The position numbers and the translations under genes are program-made. A DNA stretch of 11,735 bases from DASSOY01 sp035776675. Its GTDB lineage: Bacteria; Bacillota; Bacilli; Bacillales; DASSOY01. The DNA lies in contig DASTWO010000159.1 in the NCBI GenBank assembly GCA_035776675.1, positions 1 to 11,735 on the forward strand, written 5' to 3'. Below the pieces are notes generated by a model that was given only the letters and a program-made list of their open reading frames with translations, had not been told where the DNA came from and ran no database searches. Positions 6,071-11,735 of this stretch are shown here, in pieces; positions within the stretch are counted from its first letter, which is position 1, and every line of letters begins with the position of its first letter.

Positions 6071-6180
6071 ACCGTAGACAGCAGGTGCGAATATGCTTAA
6101 TTTCCTGCCGAGGTTTGTGATCCGTATTTAAATGGGATTCGAATGCCTTCATGTCTACGCATGGAGGCTTTTCTTATTGT
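6071..6180 (+). promoter_or_regulatory. L10 leader (L10-L12 autoregulatory RNA) of rplJ-rplL
   Basis: This matches the L10 leader family. The closing helix pairs CGTAGACA (6073-6080) with TGTCTACG (6152-6159). An inner helix pairs GCAGG (6081-6085) with CCTGC (6104-6108), and a further helix pairs GATCC (6119-6123) with GGATT (6135-6139). In B. subtilis the L10(L12)4 complex binds this RNA and causes premature termination of rplJL transcription. The closing helix overlaps the terminator hairpin below, which would let binding change the fold. Confidence 0.85.
6145..6175 (+). terminator. Attenuator terminator within the L10 leader
   Basis: GCCTTCATG (6145-6153) pairs with CATGGAGGC (6160-6168), 9 bp with one G·U around a TCTACG loop, followed by TTTTCTT. 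It lies 40 nt before the rplJ start and downstream of the rplJ promoter, so it must act as a regulated or partial stop. Confidence 0.85.
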
Positions 6181-6214
6181 CGGATTCTGCGGTATGATCT
6201 GAGGAGGTGGAAAT

Positions 6215-6715
6215 GTGAGCAGCGCAATTGAGAAGAAGAAAGCAATCGTCTCTGAAATCACGGATAAATTTCGCGACAGCAAATCCACGGTAGTTGTGGA
6301 TTATCGCGGGTTGGATGTTGCGGATATCACTGAGCTCCGAAAGCAGCTTAGAGAAGCGGGAATTGATTTCAAAGTCTATAAGAACACGATGATGCGTCGT
6401 GCTACGGCTGAGTTGGATCTTACTGAACTGGACGAACAACTCGTTGGGCCAACGGCGGTTGCCTTTGGCAACGAAGATGTTGTAGCTCCGGCGAAGATCT
6501 TGAACAACTTCGCCAAGGAACATGAGGAGTTGGAAATTAAATCCGGCGTGATTGAGGGTGAAGTAGCCAGCGTAGAGCATATTAAGACATTGGCTGAATT
6601 GCCGTCACGCGAAGGATTGTTATCGATGCTTTGCAGCGTATTGCAGGCGCCGATCCGCAACTTTGCATTGGCTACCAAGGCAGTTGCAGATCAAAAAGAC
6701 GAAGAAAGTGCGTAA
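6215..6715 (+). CDS. rplJ: Large-subunit ribosomal protein L10 (uL10)
   Basis: A 166-residue base of the L12 stalk. Its N-terminal domain binds the 23S GTPase-associated region beside L11, and its C-terminal helix carries L12 dimers that recruit translational GTPases. Visible marks are the N-terminal KKAIVSEITDKFRDSKSTVV, the YRGLDVADITELRKQLREAG segment (about 30-50), YKNTMMRRA (about 53-61) and the C-terminal helix region from SVLQAPIRNFALATKAV to the acidic end. The GTG at 6215 has GAGGAGGTG (6201-6209) 5 nt upstream. An ATG overlapping it at 6213 is in another frame. L10 complexed with L12 is expected to bind the upstream leader and repress this operon. rplL follows after 130 nt. Confidence 0.97.
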   Translation: MSSAIEKKKAIVSEITDKFRDSKSTVVVDYRGLDVADITELRKQLREAGIDFKVYKNTMMRRATAELDLTELDEQLVGPTAVAFGNEDVVAPAKILNNFAKEHEELEIKSGVIEGEVASVEHIKTLAELPSREGLLSMLCSVLQAPIRNFALATKAVADQKDEESA

Positions 6716-6739
6716 CTTCGCTTCAGTCAATTGATCGAT

Positions 6740-6779
6740 GCCAGACGGTTATATTTGAAGTGGGGCTCACCGGACTGGC
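6740..6779 (+). other. Inverted repeat between rplJ and rplL
   Basis: GCCAG (6740-6744) pairs with CTGGC (6775-6779), and CGGT (6746-6749) pairs with ACCG (6769-6772), separated by a small bulge; the loop is 19 nt. No T-run follows, so it is not a terminator. It could shield mRNA or set the rplJ:rplL ratio, but this is inference. The rest of the 130-nt spacer shows only the rplL ribosome binding site. Confidence 0.5.
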
Positions 6780-6845
6780 GGTATAAGAAATGAGTCCTGA
6801 TTGATTCATTATTAGACGGATAAATTATGAAGGAGGAACAAAATA

Positions 6846-7211
6846 ATGACGAAAGAAGAAATGATCGACTCCATTAAAGAAATGTCGGTTTTGGAACTAA
6901 ACGATTTGGTTAAAGCTATTGAAGAAGAATTCGGTGTAACGGCGGCAGCTCCGGTTGCAGCACCGGGAGCAGGCGGCGGAGAAGGCCAGGCTGAAGAACA
7001 AAGTGAATTCGACGTTGTTCTTGCAGATGCTGGAAGCTCCAAGATCAAGGTAATCAAAGTGGTTCGCGAAATCACCGGCCTTGGCTTGAAAGATGCGAAA
7101 GCATTGGTTGATGGCGCTCCGAAACCTGTAAAAGAAGGCGTTGAGAAAGAAGAAGCCGAAGAATTGAAAGGCAAGCTTGAAGAAGTTGGCGCTTCTATCG
7201 AGTTGAAGTAG
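6846..7211 (+). CDS. rplL: Large-subunit ribosomal protein L7/L12 (bL12)
   Basis: A 121-residue acidic stalk protein present in several dimers per ribosome, which recruits and stimulates elongation factors Tu and G and other GTPases. The N-terminal dimerisation domain spans about 1-31 (EEMIDSIKEMSVLELNDLVK). An Ala/Gly/Pro-rich hinge spans about 33-50. The C-terminal factor-binding domain spans about 53-121 and includes KIKVIKVVREITGLGLKDAK and ends GASIELK. The ATG at 6846 follows a near-perfect AAGGAGGAA (6830-6838), fitting the high output required for a multi-copy stalk protein. It is co-transcribed with rplJ under the L10 leader; a stem-loop follows after the stop. Confidence 0.97.
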   Translation: MTKEEMIDSIKEMSVLELNDLVKAIEEEFGVTAAAPVAAPGAGGGEGQAEEQSEFDVVLADAGSSKIKVIKVVREITGLGLKDAKALVDGAPKPVKEGVEKEEAEELKGKLEEVGASIELK

Positions 7212-7225
7212 TGAATGGAGCAAGT

Positions 7226-7254
7226 AAGGGCTCGCTGAATTAGCGGGTCCTTTT
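7226..7254 (+). terminator. Probable partial terminator after rplL
   Basis: AAGGGCTCGCT (7226-7236) pairs with AGCGGGTCCTT (7242-7252), 11 bp with two G·U pairs around a 5-nt loop. The T-run is short (7251-7254) and then interrupted. ybxB follows at 7284 without a visible promoter, so readthrough is likely and the stop is probably partial. Confidence 0.7.
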
Positions 7255-7283
7255 CTAACCTTTTATCAAAAGATGGGATTGCG

Positions 7284-7883
7284 ATGAACGACCATTACTT
7301 TTCTGAACAACCAAATGCGGCCAGTCGGCCGAAAACCTGGGAAACGGAACTTAAAGATTACACCTTCAAGCTGACATCAGATGAAGGGGTCTTCTCGAAA
7401 CGCGGCATTGATCTTGGGACAAAACTACTTGTCCAAGCTTTTGAGATGCCCGACTTACCGGGGCCGTTACTTGACCTTGGATGTGGATACGGACCGATCG
7501 GCCTTGCGCTCGCGAAAGCTAATCCGTCCCGGAAGGTTATCATGGTAGATATCAATGAAAGGGCCGTCAATCTCGCGAGCGAAAATGCGGTTCAAAACGG
7601 AATCCGTAACGTTCAAATATGCCAGAGTGATTTATTTGAACAGGTGCCTGCCGTTGACTTTTCTGTCATTCTGTCTAACCCTCCGATTCGGGCCGGCAAA
7701 AAGGTAGTGTATCATCTGTTCGAGGGAGCCTACGATCATTTGGCCAAGGGCGGAGAGTTCTGGACGGTCATTCGAAAGCAGCAAGGAGCCTCGTCTGCGG
7801 TTAAGAAATTAAGGGAAATCTATTACGAGGTTTCGGTCATACAGAAGAAAAAGGGCTTTTTTATCATAAAGTGCACAAAATAA
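7284..7883 (+). CDS. ybxB: RsmC-like class I SAM-dependent methyltransferase (YbxB)
   Basis: A 199-residue Rossmann-fold N-methyltransferase of the RsmC/RlmG type. E. coli RsmC makes m2G1207 in 16S rRNA. The Bacillus protein is equivalent only to the catalytic half, and its target here is inferred to be rRNA. The N-terminal EGVFSKRGIDLGTKLL segment (about 34-49) is followed by motif I LLDLGCGYGPIGLALA (about 62-77), the acidic ribose-binding loop VDIN (about 88-91), and the catalytic SNPPIR motif IV (about 131-136), typical of enzymes acting on exocyclic amino groups. The ATG at 7284 has only a weak binding site (GGGA near 7274-7277), implying low translation compared with rplL. It lies between rplL and rpoB as in B. 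subtilis, and the rpoB promoter starts 2 nt past its stop. Confidence 0.9.
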   Translation: MNDHYFSEQPNAASRPKTWETELKDYTFKLTSDEGVFSKRGIDLGTKLLVQAFEMPDLPGPLLDLGCGYGPIGLALAKANPSRKVIMVDINERAVNLASENAVQNGIRNVQICQSDLFEQVPAVDFSVILSNPPIRAGKKVVYHLFEGAYDHLAKGGEFWTVIRKQQGASSAVKKLREIYYEVSVIQKKKGFFIIKCTK

Positions 7884-7884
7884 T

Positions 7885-7913
7885 TTGACTCGATATCGGG
7901 CCTATGATAAGAT
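7885..7913 (+). promoter_or_regulatory. Promoter of rpoB-rpoC
   Basis: TTGACT (7885-7890) and TAAGAT (7908-7913) are 17 nt apart, with TG at 7905-7906 giving an extended -10. The start would be near 7920, leaving an untranslated leader of about 148 nt that contains the terminator-like hairpin described next. Confidence 0.8.
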
Positions 7914-7995
7914 ATTAAAATGCGACTGTTCCGATTGTTTGTCTGTGCACGTATAAAAGGCAACAAGTTGGAAAAGCTTATAGAATCGGCAACGG

Positions 7996-8035
7996 GCGAA
8001 GGGAATTTGTGGTAAAAAGTTGCCCTTTGCTTTTT
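7996..8035 (+). terminator. Terminator-like hairpin (candidate attenuator) in the rpoB leader
   Basis: GCGAAGGG (7996-8003) pairs with CCCTTTGC (8023-8030), 8 bp with one G·U and a 19-nt loop, followed directly by TTTTT (8031-8035). The loop is large for a terminator. It lies downstream of the only visible rpoB promoter, so rpoB transcripts must pass through it. Competing pairings for its 3' arm are described in the findings. Confidence 0.65.
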
Positions 8036-8053
8036 AATGTTAAATCGTGGATC

Positions 8054-8062
8054 AAGGGGTGA
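8054..8062 (+). promoter_or_regulatory. Ribosome binding site choosing the rpoB TTG start
   Basis: AAGGGGTGA ends 5 nt before TTG 8068, which gives the family-standard beginning MTGQLVQYG. The in-frame GTGs at 8047 and 8059 lie before or inside this element and are rejected. Confidence 0.8.
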
Positions 8063-8067
8063 ATCAG

Positions 8068-11000
8068 TTGACAGGTCAACTAGTTCAATATGGGCGCCAC
8101 CGCCAACGGAGAACTTACGCACGAATTAACGAAGTTTTGGAACTGCCGAATTTGATTGAGATCCAAACTTCATCGTACCAGTGGTTTCTTGATGAGGGTT
8201 TACACGAAATGTTTCAGGACATCTCACCGATTGAAGACTTTACCGGCAACCTTGTTTTGGAGTTTGTCGATTATAGTCTCGGTGAGCCGAAGTACAGCGT
8301 CGATGAATCAAAGGAACGTGACGTTACTTACGCTGCGCCGTTGCGCGTGAAGGTCCGCCTGATGAATAAGGAAACCGGTGAGTTGAAAGAGCAGGAGGTC
8401 TTTATGGGAGACTTCCCGTTAATGACAGAATCGGGGACGTTTATTATTAACGGCGCCGAACGTGTCATTGTCTCGCAGCTTGTCCGGTCGCCAAGTGTTT
8501 ACTATAATCAGAAGTTTGATAAGAACGGAAAAAAAGGGCATACGGCGACCGTAATTCCAAACCGCGGCGCATGGCTCGAGTTTGAAACAGATGCCAAAGA
8601 TATTGCATATGTCCGCATTGACCGTACAAGGAAAATCCCGATTACGGTGCTTTTGCGTGCATTAGGGTTTGGTACTGATCAAGAAATCATTGATCTATTG
8701 GGAGAAAACGAGTTTCTTAACAATACCCTTGAAAAGGATAATACCGAAGGCACGGAAAAGGCGCTTCTTGAGATTTATGAGAGGCTTCGCCCGGGCGAAC
8801 CTCCGACAGTGGATAATGCAAGAAGCTTGTTGGAAACTCGGTTCTTCGATCCAAAGCGGTACGACCTTGCAAATGTCGGACGCTATAAAATTAATAAAAA
8901 ACTTCATATCAAAAATCGTCTGTTCAATCAAAGATTGGCTGAAGATTTGGTTGATCCTGAAACTGGTGAGGTGATCGCCGAGAAAGGTTCATTGCTCGAT
9001 CGGCGTACATTGGACCGTGTTCTTCCTTTCTTGGAGAAAGGAGCCAGTTTCCAAGACTTCACTATGAGGGACGGCGTTATAGAAGAGCAAACCGTTTCAT
9101 TACCAACTGTCAGCATCTACGATCCGGGAGATCCGGATGGAGAAGCTGTGCTCAAGGTAATAGGAAACGGACAGGTAGAACGAGGAATCAAGAACATTAC
9201 ACCGGAAGATATGATTGCGGCTGTTAATTACTTCTTCGATTTACTTCACGGTGTTGGAGACACAGATGATATTGATCATCTCGGAAACCGTCGGCTCCGT
9301 TCTGTCGGCGAACTGTTGCAGAATCAATTCCGCATTGGTTTGTCGAGGATGGAACGTGTTGTCCGTGAAAGAATGTCGATCCAGGATGCAAGCACCATTA
9401 CACCGCAGGCGCTTATTAATATTCGCCCGGTTATAGCATCTATTAAAGAGTTCTTTGGTAGTTCCCAGCTATCTCAATTTATGGACCAGACAAATCCGCT
9501 TGCCGAGTTGACCCATAAACGGCGTTTGTCGGCTCTCGGACCTGGTGGTCTAACAAGGGAACGCGCGGGATTCGAAGTACGTGACGTTCACTACTCCCAC
9601 TATGGGCGTATGTGTCCGATTGAAACGCCGGAAGGCCCGAATATCGGATTGATTAACTCGCTTTCTTCTTATGCGAAGGTTAATAAATTCGGTTTCATTG
9701 AAACGCCATATCGGCGTGTGGATCCGGAAACAGGGAAAGTAACGGATCGAATTGATTATTTAACGGCGGATGAAGAAGACCATTATGTTGTTGCGCAGGC
9801 AAACGCCAAGCTGACGGACGATGGTTCTTTCGTAGATGAAAACATCACAGCCCGCTTTCACAGTGATAACCTTGTTGTAAACCGCGAACGTGTGGATTAT
9901 ATGGACGTTTCGCCGAAACAGGTTGTCTCAGCAGCGACCGCATGTATTCCGTTTTTGGAGAACGATGACTCTAACCGTTCGCTGATGGGGGCTAACATGC
10001 AACGCCAGTCTGTACCGTTGCTCATGCCTGAAGCGCCGATCGTTGGTACCGGTATGGAGTACGTCTCAGCGAAGGACTCCGGAGCTGCGGTTATTGCCAG
10101 AAACAAAGGTATCGTTGAATATGCGGCCGCGCATGAAATTCGTATTCGGAAATTGGAAGAAGTGGACGGCAAAGAAGTAAAGGGAGATTTAGAACCTCCT
10201 TACAAGTTGCTCAAGTTCATTCGTTCGAACCAGGGAACCTGTTATAACCAAAGGCCGATTGTCAGTGAAGGTAACGTTGTTGAGAAAGGCGAAATCCTTG
10301 CAGACGGTCCGTCGATGGAAGACGGCGAACTCGCGCTTGGCCGAAACGTACTTGTAGGCTTCATGACATGGGAAGGCTATAACTATGAAGACGCCATTAT
10401 TATGAGCGAACGCCTGGTGAAGGACGATGTCTATACTTCAATTCATATTGAAGAATACGAGTCGGAAGCTCGGGATACAAAGTTGGGTCCTGAGGAAATC
10501 ACCCGTGACATTCCTAATGTAGGCGAAGATGCCCTCAGAAATCTTGATGAGCGTGGAATTATCCGTGTTGGAGCGGAGGTCCACGACGGAGATATTCTTG
10601 TAGGCAAGGTTACACCGAAAGGCGTGACTGAGCTGACAGCTGAAGAACGTCTGTTGCATGCCATTTTCGGAGAGAAGGCCCGCGAAGTACGGGACACTTC
10701 ATTAAGAGTTCCGCACGGCGGTGACGGCATTATTCTTGACGTTAAGGTTTTCAACCGTGAGGACGGAGATGAGCTTCCACCAGGGGTAAATCAACTTGTT
10801 CGTGCTTATATTGTCCAGAAAAGGAAGATTCATGAGGGCGATAAGATGGCCGGTCGTCACGGAAACAAGGGTGTTATCTCCCGGATTTTGCCTGAAGAGG
10901 ATATGCCGTATCTACCGGACGGTACACCAATTGATATCATGTTGAATCCGCTTGGTGTTCCATCCCGAATGAACATCGGACAGGTGTTGGAGTTACATCT

Positions 11001-11613
11001 TGGAATGGCAGCCCGAAAGCTTGGGCTCCACGTGGCAACTCCTGTATTTGACGGTGCGCGTGAAGATGACGTATGGGCGACTCTAGAAGAAGCCGGACTT
11101 TCTCGTGACGGGAAAACGGTACTTTATGACGGCCGTACTGGAGACCCGTTTGATAACCGGGTTTCGGTTGGGGTCATGTACATGATTAAGTTGGCCCATA
11201 TGGTTGATGATAAATTGCATGCTCGTTCCACAGGTCCGTATTCACTTGTAACGCAACAGCCTTTGGGAGGAAAAGCCCAGTTTGGCGGACAGCGTTTCGG
11301 TGAGATGGAAGTTTGGGCCCTTGAGGCTTACGGAGCAGCTTTCACACTTCAGGAGATTCTTACTGTCAAATCGGACGATGTTGTGGGTCGTGTTAAGGCA
11401 TATGAGTCAATAGTCAAAGGTGACAATGTCCCTGAACCAGGTGTGCCAGAGTCCTTTAAAGTCTTGATTAAGGAACTTCAAAGCCTCGGTATGGATGTGA
11501 AAATCCTGTCAGGAGACGAACAGGAAATTGAAATGCGTGAGATCGATGAAGATGATGAATCCGCAAATAAGAAGCCTGACCCTGATGCTGAGACAAAGGA
11601 AACGGTCAAATAA
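8068..11613 (+). CDS. rpoB: DNA-directed RNA polymerase beta subunit
   Basis: An 1181-residue catalytic subunit of RNA polymerase, complete and close to Bacillus RpoB along its length. The N-terminal protrusion/lobe region includes VRSPSVYYNQK and IPNRGAWLEFE. The rifampicin pocket is near 466-490 (SSQLSQFMDQTNPLAELTHKR and on); Gln 470, Asp 473, His 483 and Ser 488 are all the wild-type residues, so no common resistance change is seen. The catalytic-core motif GDKMAGRHGNKG begins near 924, with the two conserved lysines at about 926 and 934. The C-terminal part includes GGKAQFGGQRFGEMEVWALE, and the protein ends in an acidic, charged tail (EIDEDDESANKK). The TTG start is set by the binding site and homology. 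rpoC follows after 35 nt. Confidence 0.99.
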   Translation: MTGQLVQYGRHRQRRTYARINEVLELPNLIEIQTSSYQWFLDEGLHEMFQDISPIEDFTGNLVLEFVDYSLGEPKYSVDESKERDVTYAAPLRVKVRLMNKETGELKEQEVFMGDFPLMTESGTFIINGAERVIVSQLVRSPSVYYNQKFDKNGKKGHTATVIPNRGAWLEFETDAKDIAYVRIDRTRKIPITVLLRALGFGTDQEIIDLLGENEFLNNTLEKDNTEGTEKALLEIYERLRPGEPPTVDNARSLLETRFFDPKRYDLANVGRYKINKKLHIKNRLFNQRLAEDLVDPETGEVIAEKGSLLDRRTLDRVLPFLEKGASFQDFTMRDGVIEEQTVSLPTVSIYDPGDPDGEAVLKVIGNGQVERGIKNITPEDMIAAVNYFFDLLHGVGDTDDIDHLGNRRLRSVGELLQNQFRIGLSRMERVVRERMSIQDASTITPQALINIRPVIASIKEFFGSSQLSQFMDQTNPLAELTHKRRLSALGPGGLTRERAGFEVRDVHYSHYGRMCPIETPEGPNIGLINSLSSYAKVNKFGFIETPYRRVDPETGKVTDRIDYLTADEEDHYVVAQANAKLTDDGSFVDENITARFHSDNLVVNRERVDYMDVSPKQVVSAATACIPFLENDDSNRSLMGANMQRQSVPLLMPEAPIVGTGMEYVSAKDSGAAVIARNKGIVEYAAAHEIRIRKLEEVDGKEVKGDLEPPYKLLKFIRSNQGTCYNQRPIVSEGNVVEKGEILADGPSMEDGELALGRNVLVGFMTWEGYNYEDAIIMSERLVKDDVYTSIHIEEYESEARDTKLGPEEITRDIPNVGEDALRNLDERGIIRVGAEVHDGDILVGKVTPKGVTELTAEERLLHAIFGEKAREVRDTSLRVPHGGDGIILDVKVFNREDGDELPPGVNQLVRAYIVQKRKIHEGDKMAGRHGNKGVISRILPEEDMPYLPDGTPIDIMLNPLGVPSRMNIGQVLELHLGMAARKLGLHVATPVFDGAREDDVWATLEEAGLSRDGKTVLYDGRTGDPFDNRVSVGVMYMIKLAHMVDDKLHARSTGPYSLVTQQPLGGKAQFGGQRFGEMEVWALEAYGAAFTLQEILTVKSDDVVGRVKAYESIVKGDNVPEPGVPESFKVLIKELQSLGMDVKILSGDEQEIEMREIDEDDESANKKPDPDAETKETVK

Positions 11614-11648
11614 GGGAAAACCTGATACGAAAAAGGGAGGTAGACCCC

Positions 11649-11735
11649 TTGTTGGATGTTAATAACTTCGAATTTATGAAAATCGGTCTCTCTTCGCCGA
11701 ACAAAATCCGTTCGTGGTCACGCGGTGAAGTGAAG
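11649..11735 (+). CDS. rpoC: DNA-directed RNA polymerase beta' subunit, 3'-truncated by window edge
   Basis: The first 29 codons of the beta' subunit, which holds the catalytic magnesium site further downstream, outside the window. The visible N-terminus LDVNNFEFMKIGLSSPNKIR and the following SWSRGEVK match Bacillus RpoC closely. The TTG at 11649 is preferred over the adjacent TTG at 11652 because homologues start Met-Leu-Asp-Val, which makes the second TTG the leucine codon. GGAGG at 11636-11640 lies 8 nt upstream. There is no terminator or promoter in the 35-nt gap after rpoB, so the two form one operon. Confidence 0.96.
   Translation, partial: MLDVNNFEFMKIGLSSPNKIRSWSRGEVK

Noticed and set aside
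6155..6580. 141-codon open frame on the minus strand
   Set aside because: It is antisense to the L10 leader and rplJ, both of which are firmly identified.
6731..6830. Possible separate promoter for rplL
   Set aside because: TTGATC with TATATT has only 13 nt spacing, and TTGATT at 6801 has no good -10 at 16-18 nt.
1..11735. A mobile element, defence system or other novel gene system
   Set aside because: Every coding stretch belongs to a conserved housekeeping gene in the usual Bacillales order, and no unexplained gene-sized space remains.

Overview
The window is the conserved Bacillales (Firmicutes) block linking cysteinyl-tRNA synthetase to RNA polymerase, in the order cysS – mrnC – rlmB – rae1(yacP) – sigH – rpmG – secE – nusG – rplK – rplA – rplJ – rplL – ybxB – rpoB – rpoC. 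Every gene is on the + strand. The first (cysS) is cut at its 5' end and the last (rpoC) at its 3' end. Protein sequences are close to the Bacillus-type versions throughout, and sigma-H points to an endospore-forming lineage. Genus cannot be fixed from the sequence; a Bacillus-, Brevibacillus- or Alicyclobacillaceae-like genome is possible, and I hold this loosely. No mobile element, tRNA, rRNA, CRISPR array or foreign island is visible.

Region 1 (1–2731): cysS, mrnC, rlmB and rae1 are overlapped or nearly abutted (ATGA overlap, 11-nt overlap, 6-nt gap) and look like one transcript for tRNA charging, 23S rRNA end maturation, 23S rRNA methylation and ribosome-dependent mRNA cleavage. Region 2 (2735–3473): sigH has its own sigma-A promoter and a clear intrinsic terminator. 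Region 3 (3530–4589): rpmG, secE and nusG follow a new promoter.

Region 4 (4598–6002): a strong promoter lies just past nusG, followed by a long structured leader and then rplK-rplA. Two RNA elements resembling the ribosomal protein L1 site of 23S rRNA are visible, one before rplK and one directly before the rplA ribosome binding site. Region 5 (6009–7883): a consensus promoter, an L10-type leader with a terminator, then rplJ and rplL, a stem-loop with a short T-run, and the methyltransferase ybxB. Region 6 (7885–end): a promoter, a leader with a terminator-like hairpin and competing pairings, then rpoB and rpoC.

The genes supply the translation and transcription machinery, and their output appears to be set mainly by RNA structure in the leaders: L1 feedback on rplKA, L10 feedback on rplJL, and a possible attenuator before rpoBC. 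The gene content is ordinary; the leaders hold the points of interest. The longest gene-free stretches are 4590–4824 and 6003–6214, both described below. Eight of the fourteen start codons seen are GTG or TTG.
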